Positions 20,126 to 27,781 of a stretch of DNA of 64,000 nt are shown piece after piece. Source of the DNA: Bacteroidota bacterium (lineage in GTDB: Bacteria; Bacteroidota; Bacteroidia; B-17B0; Aurantibacillaceae); NCBI GenBank assembly GCA_013697245.1, contig JACCXH010000054.1, positions 1-64,000 on the forward strand. The letters are read 5' to 3'. The position numbers and the translations under genes are program-made. A model generated the notes under the pieces. It was not told where the DNA came from, ran no database searches, and worked only from the letters and a program-made list of their open reading frames with translations. Position 1 is the stretch's first letter, and each line of letters begins with the position of its first letter.

Positions 20126-20157
20126 TTTGTAAATGAATGTTCATTCATTTATATTTG
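20126..20157 (+). promoter_or_regulatory. TetR promoter with embedded operator palindrome
   Basis: TTTG (20126-20129) and TATATTTG (20150-20157) are 20 nt apart and match the Bacteroidota promoter consensus exactly. The spacer is filled by a perfect inverted repeat: two 10-bp arms (TAAATGAATG / CATTCATTTA, 20130-20151) around a central TT. This fits an operator for the TetR protein encoded directly downstream. The predicted transcription start (about 20162-20165) is within a few bases of the ATG at 20166. Confidence 0.75.
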
Positions 20158-20165
20158 TCCCCGAA

Positions 20166-20753
20166 ATGAGAACCAGGGACGAAAATAAGGAAGCTGCTAT
20201 CCGTGAAAAAGCCATGAAAATGATTGTGGATGAAGGCTTTGACGGCTTGAGTATGCAAAAACTGGCAAAGGCTGCCAATGTTTCTCCGGCTACCATTTAT
20301 ATTTATTATAAAAATCGTGAGGATCTTTTAAACCAATTGTTTAATCACGTTCAACAAACTTTTTACGATGTAGCCTTGGCAGGCTTTGACCCACTTCTTT
20401 CTTTTGAAGAAGGTTTATGGATCCAGTGGAAGAACCGTTTAAAATTTATTTTAAAATACCCTATTCATTTTCAGTTTTACGAACAGTTTCGTAATTCGCC
20501 CTGTATCAATCATACTGATGTTCAGATCTCCACTTTTAAAGAAAGTATGAAGCTATTCGTAATGAATGCTATAAAAAAGGGAGAAATGAAAAAAATGGAA
20601 CCTGAAATATTTTGGTCGGTGGCATATGGTACACTTTACTCGATGGTAAAATTTCACTTACAGGAAATTAAGATGATGGGTAACGATTTTAAACTAACCG
20701 ATGCAAAAATGAAAATAGCATTTGAAATGGTAATTAAAGCACTTAAACCTTAA
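20166..20753 (+). CDS. TetR/AcrR family transcriptional regulator
   Basis: A 195-residue protein starting MRTRDENKEAAIREKAMKM. The frame also opens at an ATG at 20133, but that one lies inside the operator/promoter, so 20166 is preferred. The N-terminal helix-turn-helix (about 14-55) contains GFDGLSMQKLAKAANVSPATIYIYYKNREDLL, split here as the recognition segment VSPATIYIYYKNRE. The C-terminal helical domain would bind a ligand. It probably represses its own promoter and so the downstream small protein and MFS transporter. Residues before MRTRD in the longer reading have no family counterpart. Confidence 0.93.
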   Translation: MRTRDENKEAAIREKAMKMIVDEGFDGLSMQKLAKAANVSPATIYIYYKNREDLLNQLFNHVQQTFYDVALAGFDPLLSFEEGLWIQWKNRLKFILKYPIHFQFYEQFRNSPCINHTDVQISTFKESMKLFVMNAIKKGEMKKMEPEIFWSVAYGTLYSMVKFHLQEIKMMGNDFKLTDAKMKIAFEMVIKALKP

Positions 20754-20770
20754 TTTTTAAAATTTAAAAA

Positions 20771-21043
20771 ATGAGCTTTTATTTAAGTAAAGAACCGGTA
20801 ATGGCTACTTCAAAATATGAAGAGGCCGCTTATGTTTTAGTGTTTAAAACAAATGTAGAATATAAAAAAGACCTTAAGGTAATTGAGCTGTGTTTAAGCG
20901 AGCTTGGTGATATTAATGACTGGCACATCGACCGCGAAGACGTGGATAAAGTATTGCGCATTGAATCCTCCAGCGATGATCCTGAAAAAATAATAAAAGC
21001 ATTAACAAAAGCAGGCTATTTGTGCGAAGAACTTACTAATTAA
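20771..21043 (+). CDS. Small ferredoxin-like (HMA-like) hypothetical protein
   Basis: A 90-residue protein, or 80 residues if the second ATG (20801, MATSKYEEAAY) is used. The beta-alpha-beta-beta-alpha-beta pattern (YVLVFKTNV, DLKVIELCLSELGD, INDWHIDREDVDKVLRIES, DPEKIIKALTKAGYLCEEL) resembles heavy-metal-associated domains, but the CxxC metal motif is absent. Only one cysteine is near the usual first helix. It lies between the tetR and MFS genes (17 and 21 nt gaps) and is surely co-transcribed. The function is unknown; a ligand-sensing or chaperone-like role for the efflux operon is only a guess. Confidence 0.75.
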   Translation: MSFYLSKEPVMATSKYEEAAYVLVFKTNVEYKKDLKVIELCLSELGDINDWHIDREDVDKVLRIESSSDDPEKIIKALTKAGYLCEELTN

Positions 21044-21064
21044 AAAATAAAAAAATAAACCTAC

Positions 21065-22315
21065 ATGGAACAAACAGTTGCCGCACCAAAAGCTAAAATA
21101 AAATTCAATTCTTACCAGGTTTCAGTAATTGTGTTATTGGCGCTTACACAATTTACAGTTGTACTTGATTTTATGGTTATGTCTCCACTCGGCGATATGC
21201 TTATGAAATCTATGAGCCTTAGCCCAAGTCAATTTGGTTTGGTTGTTTCTGCTTACGCTTTTAGCGCAGGTATCTCCGGACTTTTAACTGCAGGTTTTGC
21301 AGATATGTTCGACCGTAAAAAATTACTAACAGTTTTTTATATTGGTTTTATTTTAGGAACCTTATTTTGTGGCCTTTCTACCAACTACTCTATGCTGGTT
21401 GCTGCCCGTATTATTACCGGCATCTTTGGCGGTGTTATCGGTTCTATATCTATGGCTATTGTTGCCGATCTTTTTCCGTTGCAACAACGCGGCCGTGTAA
21501 TGGGTTTTATGCAAATGGGTTTTGGTATCAGCCAGGTACTAGGTATTCCTATCAGCTTATACCTTGCTAACGCCTGGGATTGGAAAGCGCCGTTTTTAAT
21601 GATCGTTGGTTTGGCCACAATTATTTTGGCAGCAATTATCATCAAGTTGGAACCAATTACAAAACATCTTGAAGTAAAAAATGACCGCAATGCTCTAAAC
21701 CATTTGTGGCATACCATTAAACAACGCCATTACCGGATTGGTTTTTTTGCAACGGCTTTACTTTCGCTGGGCGGTTTTATGATGATGCCATGGGGAAGCG
21801 CCTTTGCCGTAAATAATCTACATGTAACACCTCAACAATTACCATTGTTATTTATGGTGGCAGGTATTAGTACTTTATTTATTATGCCACTTGTTGGTAA
21901 ACTAAGCGATAAAATAGATAAAAATATTTTGTTCGCCATTGCTTCTATCTGGATGATATTAGTAGTTCTGGTTTACACTAACCTTACGCCTGTTCCATTA
22001 TGGGTGATTATGATTTTTAATGTTGCCATGATGATAGGGATCATGAGTCGGATGATACCAAGTATGGCGCTTGTTACAGCCTTGCCGGAAATGCACGACC
22101 GTGGCGCCTTTATGAGCATCAATTCTTCTTTGCAACAAATTGCAGGTGGCGTGGCCGCTGGTGTTGGTGGCTTGATAGTTGTACAGAAAGATAAGTTCAG
22201 TCCATTAGAACATTATAATACTTTAGGTATTGTTATCTCGGTTCTTTCTTTAATTGGTATTTATGCTGTGTACCGTGTAAGTACAACGGTTAAAGCAAGA
22301 GCGGCTGCGAAATAA
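21065..22315 (+). CDS. MFS efflux transporter
   Basis: A 416-residue protein with 12 predicted transmembrane helices. The first helix carries QFTVVLDFMVMSPLG, the drug:H+ antiporter-type motif, and the loop between TM2 and TM3 reads GFADMFDRKKLL (MFS motif A, G-x-x-x-D-x-x-x-R-K). Motif C-like glycine-rich sequence appears in TM5 (GFGISQVLGIPISLYLA). It is most like drug or arabinose-type efflux permeases of the major facilitator superfamily in the inner membrane. It is the last gene of the tetR operon, and the TetR operator suggests induction by the exported compound. The substrate is unknown. Confidence 0.93.
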   Translation: MEQTVAAPKAKIKFNSYQVSVIVLLALTQFTVVLDFMVMSPLGDMLMKSMSLSPSQFGLVVSAYAFSAGISGLLTAGFADMFDRKKLLTVFYIGFILGTLFCGLSTNYSMLVAARIITGIFGGVIGSISMAIVADLFPLQQRGRVMGFMQMGFGISQVLGIPISLYLANAWDWKAPFLMIVGLATIILAAIIIKLEPITKHLEVKNDRNALNHLWHTIKQRHYRIGFFATALLSLGGFMMMPWGSAFAVNNLHVTPQQLPLLFMVAGISTLFIMPLVGKLSDKIDKNILFAIASIWMILVVLVYTNLTPVPLWVIMIFNVAMMIGIMSRMIPSMALVTALPEMHDRGAFMSINSSLQQIAGGVAAGVGGLIVVQKDKFSPLEHYNTLGIVISVLSLIGIYAVYRVSTTVKARAAAK

Positions 22316-22330
22316 AAATAATTTTTGTCG

Positions 22331-22534
22331 TCACTTTTTCCTTGATGAAAAAGTGACCAAAAAATCAAGGCTCACAAACAAATTCCTTGATTTATAGTTT
22401 TAATTTCTTTGTGTCGCCCGCAAACTCGCCCTTTCAGGTATTTCTTTTGCATAGGGCTCAAACAGCGTGGGCTCAATAGATTTTAAAAGCATCAAACTGC
22501 TCAAATACTTTGTTTTACGTATGCTTTTAAAATC
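22331..22534. repeat. Structured intergenic element with three inverted repeats
   Basis: The 318-nt gap after the MFS gene holds three separate perfect inverted repeats. They are TCACTTTTTC / GAAAAAGTGA (22331-22340, 22347-22356), AAATCAAGG / CCTTGATTT (22362-22370, 22385-22393) and GATTTTAAAAGCAT / ATGCTTTTAAAATC (22479-22492, 22521-22534). The first may end the MFS transcript. No ORF is supported. The layout looks like a dispersed Bacteroidota intergenic repeat; the rest, to 22633, shows nothing clear. Confidence 0.65.
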
Positions 22535-22633
22535 TGGTAGTTAGATAAAAATTAAAACTCAAATCTTACGGAATTTCTTTAAGGCCATCTCCTTTGTTTG
22601 CTTACGCTGATAAAAAATGATAAGATAATTGTT

Positions 22634-24214
22634 TTATTTTTTTAACGAAGCGGCTTTTTCATTATCGCTCTTGGCATTTTTAAGATCACCTATTTTTTCA
22701 TAGCTTAAAGCGCGATAGCTATAAACATTTGCTAAGTACGGATCTATTTCCAAAGCCTTTGTAAAATCTTCTATAGCACCTGCATAATCTTTTAGCTCGT
22801 GTTTTGCTAAGGCGCGATTATTATAAACAACGGCCGATTTGAGATCTATCTCTAACGCTTTATCATAATCTTTCAGCGCATCTTTTATATCACCTTTATG
22901 ATATTTGCAAAGTCCACGATTACACAAAGACTCCATATCTTTTGGATTCAGTTCTATGCTTTTATTAAAATCTTCTAACGCGCCCTGGTAATCTTTTTTC
23001 TCATCTTTTAAAGTGGCGCGGTTGGCATAAGCTTTTGCATAATCTTTTTTCAGATCAATAGCTTTATTAAGATCTGCAATAGCACCATCTATATCGTTCA
23101 AACGTTTTCTTACAATACCACGATTATTATAGGCTGTAGAATTCTTTCTATCCAGCTCAATAGTTTTAGTAAAATCTTTTAATGCTTCTTTGTTTTCGAA
23201 GGCGCCCATTTTAGCAACACCTCTGTAAAGAAATGCGGTTGTATCTTCCGGATTCTCGATGATGTATTTATCAAGATCAACAATAGCACCTTTAAAATCT
23301 TTCAATTCATTTTTTATGGCACCGGTATATAAATATAACGATGTAAAAGCAGGACGAAGCTCCAACGCTTTATTGAGGTCCTTTAAGGCCCCTTCATAAT
23401 CCCTGATATCTATTTTTATTTTTCCACGGCCGGCAAAGATCATTTCATTTCCGGAAGTTAATTCAACTACTTTATCAAGATCTTTGATAGCGCCTTCAAA
23501 GTCTTTCCGTTCAGCCTTTACAGAAGCTCTGTCTACTAAAGCCGGGTAAAAATAGGGGTTAATCACCAACACGGTATTAAAATCTTTTAGCGCATCTTCC
23601 AGTTTGCCTGATGTTGCCAAAGCATTTGCACGGTTATAATAAGCTTCAAAATAATCGGGTTTAACTTCTAAAGATCTTGTATAATCTTCTATGGCACCTT
23701 TTGTATCGCCAATTAAATTTTTATTAAAAGCGCGGTTGTGATACGCTTTGGCATAGTCGGGTTTTAATTCGATGGCTTTTGTAAGATCGGCGATGGCGCC
23801 TTTGTAATCTCTAAAAGTTGCTTTGCCATACGCAATGTTCAGGTAACCCATGGCCGCCTTAGGATCCAGTTCGATGGCCTTTTTAAAATTTTTAAGCGCG
23901 TTAATAGAGTCACGCAGGCCAACCTGCGCCATCGCAATATTATTGTATGGATCGGATGATTTATCGCCAATTAATTTTATTACTTCCAGGTTATCTTCTA
24001 TAGCACCTTTATAATCTGTTATTTGTAATTTGTAAACGCCGCGTCGTAATAATGCTTCCACATTATTGGGATCCATTTTTATAAAAAAACTTTGACTCTT
24101 TATCCTGCCCCTGATATCGGCATAGTTAGAAGTATCTACATAATCCGATTGCGAAACTGCCAGCTCAGCGAGTAATAACAATAAAAAAAATAAATTATAC
24201 CTTTTATTTTTCAT
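22634..24214 (-). CDS. Tetratricopeptide-repeat protein, exported
   Basis: A 526-residue protein starting at the ATG at 24214 (MKNKRYNLFFLLLLLAE), which opens a clear signal peptide. The frame extends 16 codons upstream but overlaps the preceding gene. The mature part is an almost uninterrupted array of about 14 TPR units of 34 residues. Many contain the consensus D-Y-K-G-A-I-x-D-x-x-K-A-I-E-L-x-P (DYKGAIADLTKAIELKPDY, DYAGAIEDFTKALEIDPY). The repeats are very regular, as in recently amplified arrays. It is probably a periplasmic scaffold. It is the last gene of a five-gene minus-strand run; the TfoX-like stop codon lies 2 nt before it. Confidence 0.9.
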   Translation of the reverse strand: MKNKRYNLFFLLLLLAELAVSQSDYVDTSNYADIRGRIKSQSFFIKMDPNNVEALLRRGVYKLQITDYKGAIEDNLEVIKLIGDKSSDPYNNIAMAQVGLRDSINALKNFKKAIELDPKAAMGYLNIAYGKATFRDYKGAIADLTKAIELKPDYAKAYHNRAFNKNLIGDTKGAIEDYTRSLEVKPDYFEAYYNRANALATSGKLEDALKDFNTVLVINPYFYPALVDRASVKAERKDFEGAIKDLDKVVELTSGNEMIFAGRGKIKIDIRDYEGALKDLNKALELRPAFTSLYLYTGAIKNELKDFKGAIVDLDKYIIENPEDTTAFLYRGVAKMGAFENKEALKDFTKTIELDRKNSTAYNNRGIVRKRLNDIDGAIADLNKAIDLKKDYAKAYANRATLKDEKKDYQGALEDFNKSIELNPKDMESLCNRGLCKYHKGDIKDALKDYDKALEIDLKSAVVYNNRALAKHELKDYAGAIEDFTKALEIDPYLANVYSYRALSYEKIGDLKNAKSDNEKAASLKK

Positions 24215-24216
24215 GC

Positions 24217-24522
24217 TTAACCTTTTACATATTTTAAAGCAGCCTTTGCAAATTTTTCCCAATCCTGACTGTAATCATAAGGCACCTGCACCCATTCCTT
24301 CATGGCACGTCCTTTACCAGAGGGGTCAAATAACTGCGAGCCATCCAGACTTAATGCTTCTTTGTGCACATCGCCGCTTAATTTAAACACCATGTTCTTA
24401 TTAAAAAAACAGGCAAATGCTTTGCCATTTATTTTAAAACAGGGCTTACCAAACATTTGACTTGCCTCTGCCTCTTTTATTTTTTTACCAATGGCAAGAT
24501 AAAGTGTTTCTTCTTTATTCAT
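24217..24522 (-). CDS. TfoX/Sxy N-terminal domain-like protein
   Basis: A 101-residue protein with the small alpha/beta fold of TfoX N-terminal domains: EASQMFGKPCFKINGKAFACF and a C-terminal WVQVPYDYSQDWEKFAKAAL. TfoX/Sxy proteins activate competence genes in Proteobacteria. In Bacteroidota short stand-alone versions like this are common and of unknown role, so a competence function should not be assumed. It lies between MmcQ/YjbR and TPR genes on the same strand (12-nt and 2-nt gaps) and is probably co-transcribed with both. Confidence 0.8.
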   Translation of the reverse strand: MNKEETLYLAIGKKIKEAEASQMFGKPCFKINGKAFACFFNKNMVFKLSGDVHKEALSLDGSQLFDPSGKGRAMKEWVQVPYDYSQDWEKFAKAALKYVKG

Positions 24523-24534
24523 TTTAGTCTTAAC

Positions 24535-24885
24535 TTATTTCAATCCAAATTCTTTTTTCAATTTTACCGGTAATTTACTTCCAATTAGTTCATAAGAAGT
24601 TTTGATAGCATTTTCCCATTGTTTTTTTGATAAACGTTTAATGTCATCCAAATATACCCATTTGTGTTTGGCCAGATAGGGCGCTGGTTTAAAGCCTTTT
24701 TTGCTGCAATACTCATCAAAATCCTCATCTTTTACTTTAAACGTAGCCGAGTGCGGAATAGTATCCGGCGAAGTAACTAAAAACATTTTTTCACCAACAT
24801 TAAAACATAAATGGTCATCCCATTTAATATCTTCGGTAACACCTTTTAATTTTTTACAAATGGTTTGAAGGTCTTCAATTGTCAT
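24535..24885 (-). CDS. MmcQ/YjbR family protein
   Basis: A 116-residue protein of the MmcQ/YjbR (double-wing) family: MTIEDLQTICKKLKGVTEDIKW at the N-terminus, the conserved LCFNVGEKMFLVTSPD strand region, and KHKWVYLDDI / WENAIKTSYELI near the end. Family length is about 115 residues, so it is complete. The fold resembles DNA-binding CyaY-like proteins, but no target is known. The N-terminal strand-turn GVTEDIKWDDHLCF is highly conserved. It shares an operon with GNAT, SRPBCC and TfoX-like genes, all small soluble proteins often found together in this phylum. Confidence 0.85.
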   Translation of the reverse strand: MTIEDLQTICKKLKGVTEDIKWDDHLCFNVGEKMFLVTSPDTIPHSATFKVKDEDFDEYCSKKGFKPAPYLAKHKWVYLDDIKRLSKKQWENAIKTSYELIGSKLPVKLKKEFGLK

Positions 24886-24912
24886 ACTATAAATATAAAA
24901 AGCTTTTGCAAT

Positions 24913-25194
24913 TTATGCTAACACATCCCGCATATCTACGTTCTTTTCAAAAACAGATCTTGTGTAAGCACATTGTGGGTATATTTTAATTTTATGTTCT
25001 CGCGCAAATGCAACAGCTGCCATTACCAATTGTTTGCCAACGCCTTTACCTTCAAAAAGTGGTGCTACAACTGTGTGTTCTACAATTATTTTATCTTTAC
25101 CATCCCATATATAGGTCATAATTCCCGCTTCCAGCTCGTCTTCCATGGCTTTAAAATAGCCTTTTTCGTTACTATTAATATTTCTTATTGTCAT
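24913..25194 (-). CDS. Short GNAT-type N-acetyltransferase
   Basis: A 93-residue protein of the small GNAT group related to YidJ/NATD1. It has a central acetyl-CoA binding segment VVAPLFEGKGVGKQLVMAAVAFA (the x-x-G-x-G-x-G/A loop is GKGVGK) and an IYPQCAYTRSVFEKN end, which closes the fold. The length fits this minimal group. It acetylates an unknown amine, probably on small molecules or proteins. The start lies one nucleotide past the stop of the upstream SRPBCC gene, so translation is likely coupled. Confidence 0.88.
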   Translation of the reverse strand: MTIRNINSNEKGYFKAMEDELEAGIMTYIWDGKDKIIVEHTVVAPLFEGKGVGKQLVMAAVAFAREHKIKIYPQCAYTRSVFEKNVDMRDVLA

Positions 25195-25195
25195 T

Positions 25196-25633
25196 TTATT
25201 TTTTCTCAGCTTCTTGTTTTACTGTGTATAGAACAGAATCCCATTTTACTTTAATGCTGGCAAATGCTTCCTCATTAATAAAATTATATTCAAATACTGT
25301 AAAAATTGTTTCGTTATTTTTTGCTTCAACTTCAAAACGAAATACTTTATAATTTTCCGGAAGATCCTCCTCTTCCCATTCGGGATTAAAATAATTAAAT
25401 AGAATAAATTTTTCTTTCTCTATGTCGAGTATATTTCCTTTGTCCTCAAAATATTGATGATCGTGATCTCCTGAAAAAACAATGGAGCTCCCCTTTTGCC
25501 AATCTGTTTTCCAATCCATACCAAAATAAAATTTTGGTATGCAGATAGGATCAGTTAATACAGCCCATACCCTGGCAACAGGGGCGTTAACGAACGTGCT
25601 TTTTGTATATGTAAAGCGTTTTGACAAGATCAA
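25196..25633 (-). CDS. SRPBCC (START-like) domain protein
   Basis: A 145-residue protein with the AHSA1/START-like fold. The opening strand is FTYTKSTFVNAPVARVWAVLTDP, where VWxxLTDP is the usual helix-start signature. FYFGMDWKTDWQKGSSIVFSG and a C-terminal helix (SIKVKWDSVLYTVKQEAEKK) follow. The domain forms a hydrophobic cavity for lipids or aromatics; no ligand is known. It is the first gene of the five-gene run to 22634. The 169-nt upstream gap contains an imperfect palindromic repeat rather than an obvious promoter. Confidence 0.88.
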   Translation of the reverse strand: MILSKRFTYTKSTFVNAPVARVWAVLTDPICIPKFYFGMDWKTDWQKGSSIVFSGDHDHQYFEDKGNILDIEKEKFILFNYFNPEWEEEDLPENYKVFRFEVEAKNNETIFTVFEYNFINEEAFASIKVKWDSVLYTVKQEAEKK

Positions 25634-25677
25634 AGTATTAGGTAAATATTAAATAAATTAACCATATAATATATACA

Positions 25678-25787
25678 CACAGAAAATTTAGAAGAGTAAG
25701 AGGCAAAGAGCTATTCATAGTTTTTTCTTTGCAAGCGAAGAAAGCTCTGACTTTTTTATTTATGTAGATACCCTTATTTTTTCTGTG
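25678..25787. repeat. Imperfect palindromic dispersed repeat
   Basis: Outer arms CACAGAAAA (25678-25686) and TTTTCTGTG (25779-25787) enclose inner arms AGAGCT / AGCTCT (25707-25712, 25743-25748) and a small CTTTGC-type hairpin. It fills most of the gap between the SRPBCC and membrane-protein genes. The CCACAGAAA...TTTCTGTGG motif resembles dispersed intergenic palindromes common in Bacteroidota. Confidence 0.55.
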
Positions 25788-25802
25788 GTTAAGCATTGAA
25801 TG

Positions 25803-26492
25803 TTACTTCAACAGTTTATTCAGTTCTATTTTTTGCCAGATTTTACTGGATAAATTAGTAGTTAGTATCTCAATATCATTAATGGTATTTAAAACAACTT
25901 CATCTTTATTATTATTGGCATAATTAGCCGCTACCTTTGATGTTAAGGATAACATCTCGCAGCAATAATCTAAATAACGACTAAGGTCATTCTTTGTAAG
26001 ATCCCTTTTAGGAGAATGTTTTGTTTTTTCGGATAAAATATAGGTTGGGTCTTTTGTAAGCTGGTGCATATCTATTACATGTGCAATGGTGCGTAATTCG
26101 TGCAAGGCATTTAAAACATGTTTTTGTTTCATGATATCTTCGAGCTTATATAAAAAATAAAAACAGGCGCCAATGGTAGCGGTTTCGCTAATAAAAGCTT
26201 CACTTACTGTTATTAGGTTAGCAAAACTGCTTAAGGACGGATCGGGTTTAACATGAAAAAAAGTATAATACACAGCAGCCGCGGCCACTAATATTAAAAA
26301 ATAAAACGCAATCCGGAAAAAGATATAAGGTTTATTAATGCTCTCAATATTTGCTTTGCTTGCAATGGACAAAGCCTTTAATTCATTACAAACATTTAAA
26401 AGGCCGGCCTCCGGAAAACGATCGTTGATCCTTAACGAAAGAATATCAATTGCTTCAGTAATTTTATCAATATTTAGATTTTTATAAGCCAT
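25803..26492 (-). CDS. Hypothetical membrane protein
   Basis: A 229-residue protein of no recognised family. The N-terminal 80 residues form a soluble helical segment (ITEAIDILSLRINDRFPEAG). Two hydrophobic segments follow (FRIAFYFLILVAAAAVYYTFF near 76-98 and ATIGACFYFLYKLEDIM near 118-135). The C-terminal part is helical (YLDYCCEMLSLTSKVAANYA) and ends in a charged tail. With both ends on the same side it may be a small membrane-anchored signalling or scaffold protein. It has a 110-nt gap to the MarR gene and stands alone between repeats. Confidence 0.7.
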   Translation of the reverse strand: MAYKNLNIDKITEAIDILSLRINDRFPEAGLLNVCNELKALSIASKANIESINKPYIFFRIAFYFLILVAAAAVYYTFFHVKPDPSLSSFANLITVSEAFISETATIGACFYFLYKLEDIMKQKHVLNALHELRTIAHVIDMHQLTKDPTYILSEKTKHSPKRDLTKNDLSRYLDYCCEMLSLTSKVAANYANNNKDEVVLNTINDIEILTTNLSSKIWQKIELNKLLK

Positions 26493-26602
26493 AATAATTT
26501 AAACTATTCCCGGTATGAGTACTTCGGTAGACTATAAAAATAACTATTTATTATTAATTTTTCTTTTTATGTAAAGCCGCATAATAAAACCTACTTTCGT
26601 TT

Positions 26603-27061
26603 TTATTTTTTCTGTCCGAGTAAAGTTAGTAATTGATCGTTAAATGTTTTTGTCTTATTGCATAATGTTGCAAAAAAAATAGTGTCAAAAGACTCGACCG
26701 TTTGCACCGCTTCTTTGATAATTTTTTTCCCGGCGTCGGTAAGGCCAACCGTTTTGGCCCTTGTATCCGTTAAATGTTCTTTTCGCTGTAAAAGCCCTTT
26801 CGTTTGCAGAGTTCTAAGAACAGTTGAAGTTGTCATTGGATCAATTTTTGTATGCGAAGACAATAGAATTTGTGTTACGTTTTGCTTCTGCAAAGTTAAC
26901 CAATGAATACTTGCCATTAAAACAAATTGCGAATGTGTCAAATCGTATGGTACTAAAGCCTTTTTAATTTCTCTTTGCCATAGGTTTGTTACTTGCCATA
27001 ATAAAAATCCGGAGCTATCTTCTGCCTTTTTTACAGTAAATGTGTTGTCTTTAGATCTCAT
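26603..27061 (-). CDS. MarR family transcriptional regulator
   Basis: A 152-residue protein starting at the ATG at 27061 (MRSKDNTFTVKKAEDSSGF). The longer reading adds 27 residues without family counterpart and lies in the preceding gene. The winged helix-turn-helix is visible: LTHSQFVLMASIHWL, then SSHTKIDPMTTSTVLRTLQTKGLLQR (recognition helix) and the wing EHLTDTRAKTVGLTDAGKK. The ATG overlaps the stop of the upstream SRPBCC gene in an ATGA arrangement, so the two are translationally coupled. It likely regulates this operon through the operator-like repeats at 27507-27538. Confidence 0.93.
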   Translation of the reverse strand: MRSKDNTFTVKKAEDSSGFLLWQVTNLWQREIKKALVPYDLTHSQFVLMASIHWLTLQKQNVTQILLSSHTKIDPMTTSTVLRTLQTKGLLQRKEHLTDTRAKTVGLTDAGKKIIKEAVQTVESFDTIFFATLCNKTKTFNDQLLTLLGQKK

Positions 27062-27477
27062 AAGTTTTTTGCTGTTTTGATCTGTTGTTGCATATCTTGC
27101 GGCAAAGCATCTACTATTTTTTGTGCTACAATTTTGCGCCACACAAACCCTAAAATTCCTTCAACTTTCATTCTTGTTGTAAGTTTTAGACCATTTGGCG
27201 TTTCTTCAAAAGTATGTTCGCCATACATTTTTGCTAAGGGAAACTTTGTAAAGTCAGTAAAACTTTTGTTTTCTGTTGCTTCAACAATTCTAATTTTCAG
27301 TTTTGGTCCTCCTTTAGGTTGAAACATAAAATAATTTCCTTTTTCAAATTTGCCTTCCAACTTAGCAAATTCAACGCCATTGTCCCAAGTATGCCAATTA
27401 TCTACATCAGCAAAGAGTTTCCACATTTGTTCTTTTGTAACTTCTTTTGTTACGATCGAGTGAGATCTTATCCACAT
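27058..27477 (-). CDS. SRPBCC family protein coupled to MarR
   Basis: A 139-residue START-like protein from the ATG at 27477 (MWIRSHSIVTKEVTKEQMWKLFADV). A longer reading to 27537 runs into the promoter. The pattern is typical of polyketide-cyclase/dehydrase-like SRPBCC proteins: QMWKLFADVDNWHTWDNGVEFAKLEG, then GNYFMFQPKGGPKLKIRIVEA and GLKLTTRMKVEGILGFVWRKIVA, ending in a long C-terminal helix. It may bind or detoxify a hydrophobic compound sensed by the MarR protein encoded just downstream; this link is inference from overlap and shared promoter. Confidence 0.88.
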   Translation of the reverse strand: MWIRSHSIVTKEVTKEQMWKLFADVDNWHTWDNGVEFAKLEGKFEKGNYFMFQPKGGPKLKIRIVEATENKSFTDFTKFPLAKMYGEHTFEETPNGLKLTTRMKVEGILGFVWRKIVAQKIVDALPQDMQQQIKTAKNL

Positions 27478-27506
27478 ATTATTTAAAATTAAATGATTAA
27501 TAAGTG

Positions 27507-27538
27507 TAAATATAGTAAGTGTACTTATTATATGCAAA
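27507..27538 (-). promoter_or_regulatory. Promoter with operator-like repeats for SRPBCC-marR
   Basis: On the minus strand TTTG (27538-27535) and TATATTTA (27514-27507) are 20 nt apart, fitting the phylum promoter consensus. The spacer holds an inverted repeat TAAGT-GT-ACTTA (plus 27516-27527). TAAGTGTA occurs twice on the plus strand (27501-27508 and 27516-27523, 15 nt apart). This suits a MarR dimer site overlapping the promoter. Confidence 0.6.
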
Positions 27539-27781
27539 TTTATTTTTTATGGCATTTTTATCGATTTTTTGAAATATCCGGCCAACGTTTGTTTGTGCTT
27601 TTGCCAAACAATAAGTAATTCTTCCTGGGCCTAATACTATTTAGTCGAACATGAAATTCTCTGTAATGCTTATCATTATTGATTAAAGCATTAAGGTATA
27701 TATAGACTGGAAATAACTATAATAGGCTGATTTTTTTGGTAATTTTTTTTCACTTTTGGCGCGCAAAAATAACCAAAACGC

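Noticed and set aside
20133-20165. Earlier ATG for the TetR gene
   Set aside because: It lies inside the palindromic operator and promoter, and the added residues have no counterpart in TetR proteins.
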